From Labedaea rhizosphaerae (lineage in GTDB: Bacteria; Actinomycetota; Actinomycetes; Mycobacteriales; Pseudonocardiaceae): a stretch of DNA of 64,000 nt. Within the stretch, counting starts at the first letter, position 1. Each line of letters starts with the position of its first letter. This document shows, piece by piece, positions 33,875 through 42,653 of this stretch. The DNA lies in NCBI RefSeq assembly GCF_004362825.1, contig NZ_SNXZ01000006.1:310001-374000 (forward strand), given 5' to 3'. Under the pieces are notes generated by a model. It saw only the letters and a list, made by a program, of their open reading frames with translations. It did not search any database and was not told where the DNA came from. The position numbers and the translations under genes were made by a program.

Positions 33875-35014
33875 GTGCCGCTGTACTTGACTGCGTTGAA
33901 CCCGACCGACGCGGTGACGCACGGGTTCCTGCCTGCCGCGGCCCGGCGGGGGCTCGCGGTCGTGGTGCTCACCGACCAGCCGGACGCCCACCGCTACGAC
34001 GGTGTCGAGGTGCGGCGCTGCCAGGTGCGGGACGCGGGCGCCATCGTGGCGGCCGTTGAGGGTGACGCCGACGGGTTGCTTAGCAACAGCGACCACCTCC
34101 AGGCCGCGACCGCGCAGGCCGCGGCGCTGCTGGGCTTGCCGGGCAAGGACTGGCGGGCGGCCATCACGTGCAAGAACAAGCTGCTGACCAGGCGCGCGCT
34201 GGCCCACCTCGACCCGGTCGCGGTCGCGCCGATCGGCGACGAGCCGAGCGCGCCGAAGTTCCCCGCCGTGGTCAAGCCGCGGGAAGGGGTGGCCAGCGAA
34301 GACGTCGTGCTGGTGAACAACCACGAGGAACTGGTCAAGCGGGTCGCGGAGATCCGGTCGCGCCGGGACGATCCGCTGATCGTCGAGGAGTACCTCGACG
34401 GGCCGCTGCGCACCTACGAAACCCTCGGCGGCCGCCACTTCGGCGGGTTCCGGACCAGCCTCGGACCGCCGCCGTTCTTCGCCGAGACGGCGCTGGACTG
34501 GGCGCCCGAGCTGCCCGAGCCCGTGCGGGCCCACCTGGAAGCGCAGCTGGACGCGCTGGGCGTCGGGTTCGGTGCCTGCCACACGGAATTCGTCCAGCAG
34601 GGCGATCGCGCACGCATCGTCGAGGTCAACTACCGGCTGATCGGCGACACCATGGACCTGCTCTGCACCGAGCTGCTCGGCGTCGACCTGTTCGACGCGG
34701 TGATCGGGTTGCACCTCGGCGAGCCGCTTCCCGATCTGCCGGATCCCGTTGACCTGCAACGGTTCGCACGCATCGAGTACGTCAGCGCCACGAGCGCGGG
34801 CACGCTGGTCGAAGCGCCGCAAGCTCAGACGATCACCGCGCCCGGCGTCACGCTCACCCACCGCCGCCTGCGCGAGCCCGGCGTCGCCGCGCCCCTGCAC
34901 CACACCAACCGCGACTACCTCTCCGCCGTGCACGCCATCGGCGCCGACAAGCAAGCCGTGCACGCGGCCGTGCGCGAGTTCGTCGACAGCAACACCTGGC
35001 GGGTGACCGGGTGA
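33875..35014 (+). CDS. ATP-grasp ligase of NIS siderophore assembly (PvsA-like)
   Basis: About 379 residues of ATP-grasp fold: pre-ATP-grasp domain (LTALNPTDAVTHGFLPAA), ATP lobes KFPAVVKPREGVASEDVVLV and PLIVEEYLDGPLRTYETLGG, and the metal/ATP site RIVEVNYRLIGDTMDLL. It forms an amide or similar bond using ATP. Its place before two IucA/IucC synthetases and a PLP decarboxylase equals pvsA in the vibrioferrin pathway. GTG at 33875 is preferred since GGAG lies 5 bp upstream; GTG at 33869 would overlap that site. The 3' end overlaps the next gene by 4 bp. Confidence 0.8.
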   Translation: MPLYLTALNPTDAVTHGFLPAAARRGLAVVVLTDQPDAHRYDGVEVRRCQVRDAGAIVAAVEGDADGLLSNSDHLQAATAQAAALLGLPGKDWRAAITCKNKLLTRRALAHLDPVAVAPIGDEPSAPKFPAVVKPREGVASEDVVLVNNHEELVKRVAEIRSRRDDPLIVEEYLDGPLRTYETLGGRHFGGFRTSLGPPPFFAETALDWAPELPEPVRAHLEAQLDALGVGFGACHTEFVQQGDRARIVEVNYRLIGDTMDLLCTELLGVDLFDAVIGLHLGEPLPDLPDPVDLQRFARIEYVSATSAGTLVEAPQAQTITAPGVTLTHRRLREPGVAAPLHHTNRDYLSAVHAIGADKQAVHAAVREFVDSNTWRVTG

Positions 35015-36480
35015 CGCTGATCGCGCGCGTGCTGACCACACTGCTGCGCGAGGACCACCTCGGCATGCACAGCGACGGCGAACCCGACGGCGACTGGTGG
35101 CGCTGGCGGCACCTGCGCCTGCCCGTCGAGCCGGACGGGTTCCTCGCCGATCACCGGGTGGCCAAGCCGTTCCTCGAAGTCCGCGGCCGTCGATTGTCCA
35201 CACTGGACGCGGTGCTCGCGGCGCTCGCGCCGGTCGACGACCCGGAAGCCGAACGGGGCTGGGCCGCGTTCACCGAGGAGTGCCACGCCGCCGAGCGTGA
35301 CACCCCGGACCTGCGCGACGAGCTCGCCCCGCTCGACCCCATGGGCTTCGCCGGGTTGCTGCACTACGAGGCGCTGGCCGCGACCCTGGAACACCCCGTC
35401 CACCCGGCCGGTCGCGCCCGGCTCGGCCTGACCGAGGCCGAACTGCGCGCCTACGCACCCGAGTACCGCCCACGCTTCCGGCTCCGCCAAGCGAATGGCC
35501 TCCCAGTGCACCCGCTGATCGTCGCGCGCGGCTTGGTCGAGGCGGACGAACTGGGTCCCGAGGTCATCCCGACCCTGTCCATGCGCACGGTCGCGCTGGC
35601 GGACGACCCCGGCGTGCACCTCAAGCTGCCGCTGCCCACGGCGACCCTCGGCGCCCGGAATACCCGCAGCATCAAGCAAGGCACGCTCGCTGACGGCGCC
35701 GAGATGCAACGCCTGCTGGCCAAGGTGCTGGCCGCCGAACCGGCCCTCGCCGACACCATCGTCCTGGCCGACGAGTCGGTCTGGGTGGACGACCCGGACG
35801 AATACCGCGCGGCGCTGACCCGGCGCTATCCGTCCGAACTGGACGGTGCGCACCTCGTCCCGCTGGCCGCGTTGGCCGCCCCCGATCCGTGGGGCACCGG
35901 CACGGTCCTCGACCGCGTCGCCGGCGGCGACCTCGACGCCTGGTTCGACCGCTACCTCCGGGTGCTGCTCGACTTCCACGTCGCCCTCTGGCTGCGCTAC
36001 GGCATCGCCCTGGAATCGCACCAGCAGAACATCACGCTCGCGTTGGCCGGAGACCGCATTCGCCTGGTGTACAAGGACAACGACGGCGCCCGGGTGGACC
36101 CGACCCGGCAGCAGGCGGCCTTCGCCGACCGGCGCATGGCGGTGGCGGACCCGGCCGAGCTGGCCGACGTCTTCACCACCATCACCCTGCACCTGTGCGC
36201 GGCCGCGACCGTCCGCGCGGCCGGGCGTGACGACCTCTTCTCGCTGATCGGCCGGCGTCTCGCCGAGGCCGCCGACCGCTGGACCGATCCCACCGATCCG
36301 GCCTCGGTGCGGGCGGCCGAGCTGTTGCGCACCCGCGTGCTCGAAGCGGATCGCTTACCCGTCAAGGCAATGGTGACGGCCGGCACCCTGCTGCCCAAGC
36401 ACCGCCTCGGCTGCACCGACATCAACAAGCACTACCTGCGCACCGGCCCCAACTACTTGCGCCACCGGAGTTCTTCGTGA
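35011..36480 (+). CDS. IucA/IucC-family NIS siderophore synthetase (first)
   Basis: A 489-residue NRPS-independent siderophore synthetase that adenylates a carboxylate, typically citrate, and joins it to an amine or alcohol. Visible family blocks are AYAPEYRPRFRLRQANGLPV, VIPTLSMRTV, HLKLPLPTATLGARNTRS and the ATP/Mg site GIALESHQQNITLAL with LVYKDNDGARV. The C-terminus resembles FhuF-like KAMVTAGTLLPKHRL. GTG at 35011 overlaps the preceding stop (GTGA). It occupies the pvsB position. Confidence 0.9.
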   Translation: MTLIARVLTTLLREDHLGMHSDGEPDGDWWRWRHLRLPVEPDGFLADHRVAKPFLEVRGRRLSTLDAVLAALAPVDDPEAERGWAAFTEECHAAERDTPDLRDELAPLDPMGFAGLLHYEALAATLEHPVHPAGRARLGLTEAELRAYAPEYRPRFRLRQANGLPVHPLIVARGLVEADELGPEVIPTLSMRTVALADDPGVHLKLPLPTATLGARNTRSIKQGTLADGAEMQRLLAKVLAAEPALADTIVLADESVWVDDPDEYRAALTRRYPSELDGAHLVPLAALAAPDPWGTGTVLDRVAGGDLDAWFDRYLRVLLDFHVALWLRYGIALESHQQNITLALAGDRIRLVYKDNDGARVDPTRQQAAFADRRMAVADPAELADVFTTITLHLCAAATVRAAGRDDLFSLIGRRLAEAADRWTDPTDPASVRAAELLRTRVLEADRLPVKAMVTAGTLLPKHRLGCTDINKHYLRTGPNYLRHRSSS

Positions 36481-38237
36481 GCATCACCCTGCCCGTACTC
36501 GCGCCGCCGCGGTCGGCCCCGCAGCGCCAGGCCGACCTCGCCTGTGCGCACACGCTGCTCGGCTGCGTCGTGCGTGAGCTGGCCGAGCCCGGCGGGCACG
36601 CCGTCGCCGACGGCCCGCACCTGGTCGTCACGCTGCCGCGGACCGGCGTCAGGCTGCGTGCGCGACTGGCGCGGACGTCCACAGTGGGCGGTCACCGGTT
36701 CACCGATCCGGTGCAGCACAAGGCGGACGAATGGGGCGACCTCGACGCCGCGACGCTGGCCGAGCTGGTCGCCGCCGAGCTGGCAGCGGTCAGCGGCCAC
36801 GGCAACGACGAGTTCGTCGGCCAGGTGCTGGCCAGCCGCGACACGCTGGCCGACCTGCACGCCCGCCGGTCCACGAGCGCGCCGCGCCCGGTGGGCGAGC
36901 CGGCGTCGGGCTACCTGGACTCCGAGCAGTCGCTGCTCGCCGGGCACCCGCGCCACCCCGCGCCCAAGTGGCGCTCCGGGGACCGGGCGGCGTGGCGGCG
37001 CTACGCCCCCGAGTACCGGACCGCGTTCCCCTTGCACTGGCTCGCTGTGCGCGCGGAGGCCGTGCGCGATGTGGGGCACGGCTTCGACGCGCACGCCCGC
37101 ACCGCATGGCTGGTCGGCGCCGCGTTCGCCGGGCACGCGCTGGTTCCCGTGCACCCGTGGCAGTTCCGGCTGCTCACTGACGATCCGGTCACCGGACTGC
37201 CGCTGGCCGAGGCGCTCGCCGACGGCACCATCCAGGACCTCGGCCCGGTCGGCGCCCCGCTGCACCCGACGGCCAGCGTGCGCACGCTGTACCAGCCCGA
37301 GGCCGACCTGTTCCTCAAGACCAGCCTGAACGTCCGGATCACCAACTGCGTCCGGCGCAACGCCGAGTACGAGCTGACCGGCGCGGTCGCGCTCACCGAG
37401 GCGTTGGCCGAGCCGGTGCGGCGCGTCGGGGGCCGGTGGCCGGGCTTCGCGGTGCTCGAGGAACCGGCGGCGCGCAGCGTCCTGCTGCCCGAGCGGTACG
37501 GCACGCAGGCCCAACGGTTCGCGTTGCTCGAAGGGCTCGGATGCATTGTGCGCGAAGGCATCGCCGCGCACCTGGAGCGCGGCGACCAGGTCCACCTGGC
37601 CGGTGCGCTGGCGGCCGCCGCACCCGACCCGGCCGGTACCCGGACCCGCATCGCCGACCTCGCCGACGGCGTCGCGGACGGCGTGACGTGGGCCCGCGAG
37701 TGGTGGCGGCGCTACCTGGACGTGCTGGTCGGGCCGGTGCTCGCGTTGTGGGCGCGGCATGGCGTCGTGCTGGAGCCGCACCTGCAGAACGTGCTGGTCG
37801 TGACCGGTCCGGACGGCATGCCGCGCCGCGTGCTCGCCCGCGACCTCGAAGGCACCAAGCTGGTGGCCGGCCGGCACCGCGCCACCCTCGCCGCGTTGCC
37901 GCCGAAGGTCGCGCAGGCTTGCGCGTACGACGAGGACCGGGCCTGGCAGCGGATCGCGTACTGCCTGTTCGTCAACCACCTGGCCGAGCTCGCGGGCGCG
38001 CTGGCCGACCTCGCCCAGCACAGCGCGCCGGGCATGTGCCGGTTCGAGGACGAGCTGTGGGACACCCTGGGCGACGTGCTCGGCCGGTTGTGCGTCGAGC
38101 TCGGCAACCCGCCGCGTTTGCTGGCCATGTTGCGCGGAGAACCGTTGCCCGCCAAGGCGAACCTGCTGGTTCGGTGGGCTCGGGACGCCGACCGGCTGGC
38201 CGGGTACGTGCCGCTGCGCAACCCGTTCGCCCGATGA
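36477..38237 (+). CDS. IucA/IucC-family NIS siderophore synthetase (second)
   Basis: 586 residues. The longer N-terminal thumb domain is followed by YLDSEQSLLAGHPRHPAPKW, LVPVHPWQFRLL, HPTASVRTLYQPEADLFLKT, LNVRITNCVRRNAEYELTG and the ATP/Mg block VVLEPHLQNVLVV with LARDLEGTKL. These are the complete conserved segments of IucA/IucC enzymes. GTG at 36477 overlaps the previous stop by 4 bp and its own stop overlaps the decarboxylase start. Position equals pvsD. Two synthetases imply two couplings on one carboxylate core. Confidence 0.92.
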   Translation: MSITLPVLAPPRSAPQRQADLACAHTLLGCVVRELAEPGGHAVADGPHLVVTLPRTGVRLRARLARTSTVGGHRFTDPVQHKADEWGDLDAATLAELVAAELAAVSGHGNDEFVGQVLASRDTLADLHARRSTSAPRPVGEPASGYLDSEQSLLAGHPRHPAPKWRSGDRAAWRRYAPEYRTAFPLHWLAVRAEAVRDVGHGFDAHARTAWLVGAAFAGHALVPVHPWQFRLLTDDPVTGLPLAEALADGTIQDLGPVGAPLHPTASVRTLYQPEADLFLKTSLNVRITNCVRRNAEYELTGAVALTEALAEPVRRVGGRWPGFAVLEEPAARSVLLPERYGTQAQRFALLEGLGCIVREGIAAHLERGDQVHLAGALAAAAPDPAGTRTRIADLADGVADGVTWAREWWRRYLDVLVGPVLALWARHGVVLEPHLQNVLVVTGPDGMPRRVLARDLEGTKLVAGRHRATLAALPPKVAQACAYDEDRAWQRIAYCLFVNHLAELAGALADLAQHSAPGMCRFEDELWDTLGDVLGRLCVELGNPPRLLAMLRGEPLPAKANLLVRWARDADRLAGYVPLRNPFAR

Positions 38238-39331
38238 TCGCCGTTCCGGACGCGGTCGCCGAGGCGGCCCTCGGCGTCGACGGACCCACGTACCTCTACG
38301 ACCTGCCCGGCCTCGACGACCACGTGCGCGCGATCCGGACCGCGCTCGGGCCGCACGTGGAATTCTTCCACGCCGTCAAGGCAAATCCGGATCTCGGTGT
38401 GCTGCGCACGATCGCGTCGCATGTGGACGGTCTGGAGGTAGCCAGCGCGGGCGAGCTGGCCCACGTCCGCAAGCTCGGCACTGACCTGCTGATCGCGTTC
38501 GGTGGCCCGGGCAAGACCGACGCCGAACTGAAGTCCACTGTGGACCTGTTTCACGTGGAGAGCCGCTACGAACTCGCGCGGCTGACCGGCGCGACCGCGT
38601 TGCTGCGGGTGAACCTGCCGGTACCCGAAGGCCCTGCGGTGCTGCGGATGGGCGGGCTGCCCAGCCCGTTCGGCATGGACCCCGAGGACGCACGGAAGGC
38701 GGCCGTCGAGGCGCCGCCGGGCGTGCGGGTGATCGGCGTGCACGCCCACCTGGTCAGCGGCGTGGACGCCGAGCAGGCGGCCGCCGTCGCCGGGGAAGTC
38801 GTGCGCTGGTCGGTGGATGCCGGGCTTCCGCGTGAGGTGGTGAACGTCGGCGGCGGCATGGCCGTGGACTACCTGCGCCCGGACGAACGGTTCGACTGGG
38901 CGCGGTACGGACGGTTGCTGCGCGGGCTTGCCCCGCCCGGCACGGTGCTGCGCATCGAACCGGGCCGCGCGGTGAGCGCCTACCACGGTTGGTACGCCAC
39001 CCGCGTGCTCGACGTGAAACGCAGTGCGGGTTCGTGGTTCGCGATCTGCGCCGGTGGCACCCACCACCTGCGCACACCCGCCGCCAAGGGGCATTCCCAG
39101 CCGCTTGCCGTGCTGCCGCGGGGATCGAGCGGACCTTCGGTCGACGACGCACCGGTCACCTTCGTCGGTCAGCTCTGCACACCCAAGGACGTCCTGGCCA
39201 GGGACGTCGTCGTGCCGCGGGTGCGGGTGGGGGACGTCGTGGCGTTCGGGATGGCCGGCGCCTACGCGTACAACATCAGTCACACCGAGTTCTTGATGCA
39301 CCCGAAACCGGCGGTCGTGCACCTTATCTGA
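38234..39331 (+). CDS. PLP-dependent (fold III) decarboxylase, PvsE/LysA-like
   Basis: A 365-residue alanine-racemase-fold decarboxylase. The PLP lysine is Lys49 in FFHAVKANPDLGVL. VEVASAGEL-type and HLVSGVDAE segments follow, the phosphate-binding loop is VNVGGGMAVDY, and the dimer-interface Cys region is QLCTPKDVL. Related enzymes in NIS clusters (PvsE, SbnH) decarboxylate an amino acid already coupled to citrate. ATG at 38234 overlaps the previous stop. It ends the four-gene operon. No exporter (pvsC-like) or uptake gene lies nearby. Confidence 0.9.
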   Translation: MIAVPDAVAEAALGVDGPTYLYDLPGLDDHVRAIRTALGPHVEFFHAVKANPDLGVLRTIASHVDGLEVASAGELAHVRKLGTDLLIAFGGPGKTDAELKSTVDLFHVESRYELARLTGATALLRVNLPVPEGPAVLRMGGLPSPFGMDPEDARKAAVEAPPGVRVIGVHAHLVSGVDAEQAAAVAGEVVRWSVDAGLPREVVNVGGGMAVDYLRPDERFDWARYGRLLRGLAPPGTVLRIEPGRAVSAYHGWYATRVLDVKRSAGSWFAICAGGTHHLRTPAAKGHSQPLAVLPRGSSGPSVDDAPVTFVGQLCTPKDVLARDVVVPRVRVGDVVAFGMAGAYAYNISHTEFLMHPKPAVVHLI

Positions 39332-39351
39332 CGCCTAAATCTTCACTAGCT

Positions 39352-39372
39352 TTCGGTTTCGTGGCAACCGAA
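39352..39372. promoter_or_regulatory. Inverted repeat upstream of the TIGR04222/MNIO operon
   Basis: TTCGGTT and AACCGAA (7-bp perfect arms, 7-bp spacer) lie 49-70 bp before the first membrane-protein gene. It could be an operator or the terminator of the siderophore operon; no T-run follows. Confidence 0.45.
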
Positions 39373-39421
39373 TCCCCGGCTGCGTGGTCACACTCACAAG
39401 CTCCAGGGGAATGGAGGGGCC

Positions 39422-40333
39422 ATGACCGATCTGTGGGGTATTCCGGGGCCACGCTTCATCGAGATCTACATGGGCTTGTTGGTCGCACCGGCGATCGGGG
39501 CCGTGCTCTGGCGGTGGTGGCAGGTCCGGCGGGTCAAGCCGGCCGGCCCGCAACGGTCCGGGATGACGGTGCACCACTTGGCCTACCTGGCCGGTGGACC
39601 GAAGCGGGCGGCGGAATCGGCGGTCGCGTCGCTGTTGGACGGCGAGCGGCTGCGGGTGGACAGCACGGGCGTGCTGCACAAGGTCGGCAAGGCGGAGCCG
39701 GCGGATCCGATCGAGCGTGCGGTGTTCCGCCGCGCCGAGGGCGCCAGGATCAGGAGCATGCCGGTCGTGGTCGCGGATGCGACGTACGAGCTGTCACACG
39801 ACCTGGCGAAGCGGGGCCTCGCCGTGCCGGAGAAGTCCGTCGTCCTGGCCAAGCGTGTGGTGGCGGGGCTGTACGTGGCGATCGGCGTGCTGGGGTCGGT
39901 CCGGGCTTGGGCCGGCTCGGGGCTGGGCCACCCGGTCGGTCACCTGGTTTTGCTGCTGGTGGTGGACATCGCGGCGATCGCGGTGGCGCTCTGGTTCGCC
40001 GAGCGCGGCCCCGACCACCTGATCACGGCGGCGGGCCGGGCGATGGTGCGCGACGCGGGCCGCACGCGCAGGGCGGGTGCGGCCATGGTCGGGCCGGCGG
40101 GCCTGATCCTCGGCGGTGCGGCCGCCTGGGTCGCGTTGGACGGGTTGCAGGCCTACCCGGACGAGACGGTGGTCTCGGCGTTGGCCTACACACCGGCGGC
40201 CACAGGTGGTGGCTTCTGGGGCGGTGGCGGCAGCGGCTACTCGTGCAGCAGCGGTGCGGGCAGTTCGTGCGGCGGCGGCAGTTCGTGCGGCGGTGGGTCG
40301 TCGTGCGGTGGCGGCGGCGGATGCGGGGGATGA
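39422..40333 (+). CDS. TIGR04222-type membrane protein with Cys/Gly/Ser tail (paralogue 1)
   Basis: 303 residues. It opens with WGIPGPRFIEIYMG, shared with the other paralogues, and the first membrane helix. The conserved cytoplasmic core HHLAYLAGGPKRAAESAVAS follows. Hydrophobic helices lie at about residues 143-162 and 170-187 and another near 215-235. After YPDETVVSALAY comes a low-complexity tail of about 40 residues with exactly five cysteines, ending SSCGGGGGCGG. ATG at 39422 has GGAGG upstream. The tail looks like a peptide substrate carried on a membrane anchor; the DUF692 enzyme downstream is the candidate modifier (inference). Function unknown. Confidence 0.82.
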   Translation: MTDLWGIPGPRFIEIYMGLLVAPAIGAVLWRWWQVRRVKPAGPQRSGMTVHHLAYLAGGPKRAAESAVASLLDGERLRVDSTGVLHKVGKAEPADPIERAVFRRAEGARIRSMPVVVADATYELSHDLAKRGLAVPEKSVVLAKRVVAGLYVAIGVLGSVRAWAGSGLGHPVGHLVLLLVVDIAAIAVALWFAERGPDHLITAAGRAMVRDAGRTRRAGAAMVGPAGLILGGAAAWVALDGLQAYPDETVVSALAYTPAATGGGFWGGGGSGYSCSSGAGSSCGGGSSCGGGSSCGGGGGCGG

Positions 40334-40340
40334 GCGATGA

Positions 40341-40832
40341 AAGACCGTCGTCTGGCTCTACGTGGCGGTCGGCGTGTTCGGCCTGGTCCGGCTGTTCGCG
40401 GGCCTGTCGGTGCACCACCCGGTCGGCTACCTGCTGTTGCTGCTCCTGGTCGACGTGGCGGCCATCGCGGTGTCGGCGGGGCTCGCCCGGCGCACGAAGA
40501 CCGACCTGGCCACCGAGGCGGGGCGGGAGCTGGTGCGGGAGCAGCGGCGGAAGAAGGAACACCACGGAGCGGCTGCCGCGGTGTCGTTCAACGGGCTCCG
40601 GGCCTACCCGGACGGCGACCTCGCCAAGGCGCTCACCTACAGCCCGCCACCAACCAGGCGCCCCGTGCGTCGGACTAGCGTCCGATCCGGCGGCGTCAGC
40701 TACATGGCGGCCGGAACCTACGACACCGGTTCGTCCGGCAGTGCAAGCTCTTGCGGTAGCAGTTCCTGCGGCAGCGCGAGTTCCTGCGGTGGCGGGTCCT
40801 CGTGTGGCGGTGGCGGCGGCTGCGGCGGATGA
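40341..40832 (+). pseudogene. Truncated TIGR04222-type paralogue 2, tail intact
   Basis: Homology to paralogue 1 resumes at KTVVWLYVAVGVFGLVRL (codon at 40341) and runs through HPVGYLLLLLLVDVAAIAV to a five-Cys tail (SSCGSSSCGS...SSCGGGGGCGG). The WGIPGP start and whole N-terminal core are gone. A good start site, ATG 40337 behind GGGGGA, is one base out of frame with the remainder, so an internal deletion broke the frame. A GTG at 40362 could still give 156 residues but has no ribosome site. Probably a decayed copy, though the tail is perfectly kept. Confidence 0.7.
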
Positions 40833-40847
40833 GCAGAGGGAGGGGAC

Positions 40848-41732
40848 ATGGACACCTGGGGCATTCCCGGGCCGACGTTCCTCGCGATCTTCGGGGTGCT
40901 GATCGCGGTCGAGGTCGTGGCCGGGCTGGTGTGGAAGAGCGCGCAGGAGAACAGGTCGGCGACCGGGACCGCCCGGCGCCTCGGGGTCTACCACCTCGCG
41001 TACCTGGCCGGTGGGCGGCCGCGGGTCTGTGAGACGGCGGTGGCCTCACTGCTGGACGCCGGGTACCTGCGCACCAACAGCAAGGGACAGCTGAGCCAGT
41101 CGTCCCAGCAGGCGCCGCGCGAGCCGGTGGAGATGGCGGTCTTCGCGGGCGCCCACTCGCGGCGCGCGCGTGAGCTGGTGCCGGTGCTGGAGCGGCCGTG
41201 CGACGCGCTGGCCGACGACCTGGCAGCGGCCGGTTACCTGGTGCCGCGGGCCGCGACCAAGCAACGGCGGCAGGTCATCCTCACCGTCGCCGTGCTGGTC
41301 GCCGTGCTCGGCCTGGCCCGGCTGGTCTCGGGGATCGCGGCGGAGAAACCGATCGGGTACCTGATCCCGTTGTTCATCCTCGCGGACGCGGTCGCGATCT
41401 TCTGCTTCTCGTTCTCGCGTTCGGCGCGCGCCGACGTGACGACCAAGGCGGGCAAGGACCTGGTCAACCGGTCCCGCCGCGGCGACCGGTCGGTCCTGCC
41501 GCTCGCGGTGGGCAGCGGCGTGGCCGTCGCGGTCGCGGTGGCCGGGCTGAGCGCGTTCCCGGACGAGCAGATCGTGTCGGCGCTGGGCAGCGTGCCGCAG
41601 CAGACGGCGTTCAGCGGGTACAGCGGCGACGGCGGGTCGTCGTCGTCCTCGTGCGGTAGCAGCAGTTCCTGCAGCGGCAGCTCCTGCGGTGGGGGCAGCT
41701 CCTGTGGTGGCGGTGGCGGTTGCGGCGGCTGA
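40848..41732 (+). CDS. TIGR04222-type membrane protein with Cys/Gly/Ser tail (paralogue 3)
   Basis: 294 residues: WGIPGPTFLAIFGVLIAVE start and first helix, core YHLAYLAGGRPRVCETAVAS, helices around VILTVAVLVAVLGLARLVSG and PIGYLIPLFILADAVAIFCF, then VLPLAVGSGVAVAVAVAG. The tail follows FPDEQIVSALGSVPQ and has five cysteines (SSC, SSC, SSC, SSC, GGC), ending SSCGGGGGCGG like paralogues 1 and 2. ATG at 40848 behind GAGGGAGGGG. It is 15 bp from the truncated copy and 18 bp from paralogue 4, one operon. Confidence 0.82.
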   Translation: MDTWGIPGPTFLAIFGVLIAVEVVAGLVWKSAQENRSATGTARRLGVYHLAYLAGGRPRVCETAVASLLDAGYLRTNSKGQLSQSSQQAPREPVEMAVFAGAHSRRARELVPVLERPCDALADDLAAAGYLVPRAATKQRRQVILTVAVLVAVLGLARLVSGIAAEKPIGYLIPLFILADAVAIFCFSFSRSARADVTTKAGKDLVNRSRRGDRSVLPLAVGSGVAVAVAVAGLSAFPDEQIVSALGSVPQQTAFSGYSGDGGSSSSSCGSSSSCSGSSCGGGSSCGGGGGCGG

Positions 41733-41750
41733 GTTGAAGGGGAGGTAGCC

Positions 41751-42653
41751 ATGCAGACGTGGGGCATTTCCGGGCCGGATTGGCTGAAGCTGTACGGGGT
41801 CCTGCTCGTGGCGCCGTTCGTGGTCGGGCTGCTCTGGCGGCTCGTCCAGGTCATGGGACTCGGGCGGCCCTCCGCCACGACGTCCACCAGCCTGACCGTG
41901 CACCACCTGGCGTACCTGGCCGGTGGCCGGCGCCGGATGGCGGAGAGCGCGGTCGCACGGCTGCTGGCCGCGCAGCGGGTCCGGGTCAGCAAGAAGGGCC
42001 TGATCAGCGTGATCCCGGGCCAGTCGCTCACGGACAAGGTCGAGCGCACGGTGCTCGGGCTGGCCAGCCGCAAGCGGCTGCCCCAGGTGGTCGGCAAGCT
42101 CGGCCCGCTGGCCACCAAGGTGAACGGCGAGCTGGCCGAGCAGGGTCTGGCCGTGCCGGAGAAGGCCGTTCAGCTGCGCCGCAAGGCCGTGGCCCTGCTG
42201 TCGCTCGCCTTCGTGCTCCTCGGCGTCGTCCGGATGGGGGCGGGGGTCGCGAACGACCGGCCGGTGGGCTGGCTGGTCCTCGAAGTGCTGGCCGGGGTCG
42301 CGCTGATGATCGTGGCCTTCCGGTTGCGACGGCGCGACACCACGCTGGCGACGATGTCGGGTCGGCGGTTGTTGCGCGAGGCCAAAGCCGCGCACCGCGG
42401 GCGGACCTCGACGGGCAGCGCGGGCCTGGTGCTGGCCGGAGCGGGCGCGGCCGGTGCGGTCGCCCTCGGCGGCATGGCGCTCTACCCGGACCCGGCCATC
42501 CAGACCGCGCTCGCCTACGTCCCGGCGTCGTTCTCCGGCGGTGGGGGCTCGGGTGGCGGAGGCTCCAACTGCAGCAGCGGCAGCAGCTGTGGTGGCGGTA
42601 GCAGTTGTGGTGGTGGCGGCGGCTGCGGTGGCGGAGGTGGTTGCGGTGGCTGA
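41751..42653 (+). CDS. TIGR04222-type membrane protein with Cys/Gly/Ser tail (paralogue 4)
   Basis: 300 residues: WGISGPDWLKLYGVLLVAP, core VHHLAYLAGGRRRMAESAVA, helices VALLSLAFVLLGVVRMGAGV and VGWLVLEVLAGVALMIVAF, and SAGLVLAGAGAAGAVALGG. The tail again has five cysteines (NC, SSC, SSC, GGC, GGC), ending GGGGGCGGGGGCGG. ATG at 41751 behind GGGGAGG. The MNIO gene starts 8 bp before its stop, so substrate candidate and enzyme are translationally coupled, the arrangement typical of precursor and modifying enzyme. Confidence 0.82.
   Translation: MQTWGISGPDWLKLYGVLLVAPFVVGLLWRLVQVMGLGRPSATTSTSLTVHHLAYLAGGRRRMAESAVARLLAAQRVRVSKKGLISVIPGQSLTDKVERTVLGLASRKRLPQVVGKLGPLATKVNGELAEQGLAVPEKAVQLRRKAVALLSLAFVLLGVVRMGAGVANDRPVGWLVLEVLAGVALMIVAFRLRRRDTTLATMSGRRLLREAKAAHRGRTSTGSAGLVLAGAGAAGAVALGGMALYPDPAIQTALAYVPASFSGGGGSGGGGSNCSSGSSCGGGSSCGGGGGCGGGGGCGG

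Noticed and set aside
36453-38021. 522-codon minus-strand frame opposite the second NIS synthetase
   Set aside because: Antisense shadow; the plus-strand gene has all IucA/IucC motifs and overlapping operon neighbours.
39352-39372. Second iron box before the TIGR04222 operon
   Set aside because: TTCGGTT-n7-AACCGAA does not match the TTAGGTTAGGCTAACC pattern; kept only as an unspecified inverted repeat.
39422-42653. PE_PGRS-like or silk-like structural proteins because of Gly-rich tails
   Set aside because: The tails are short, have fixed Cys counts and follow a conserved multi-helix membrane domain, unlike PE_PGRS proteins.
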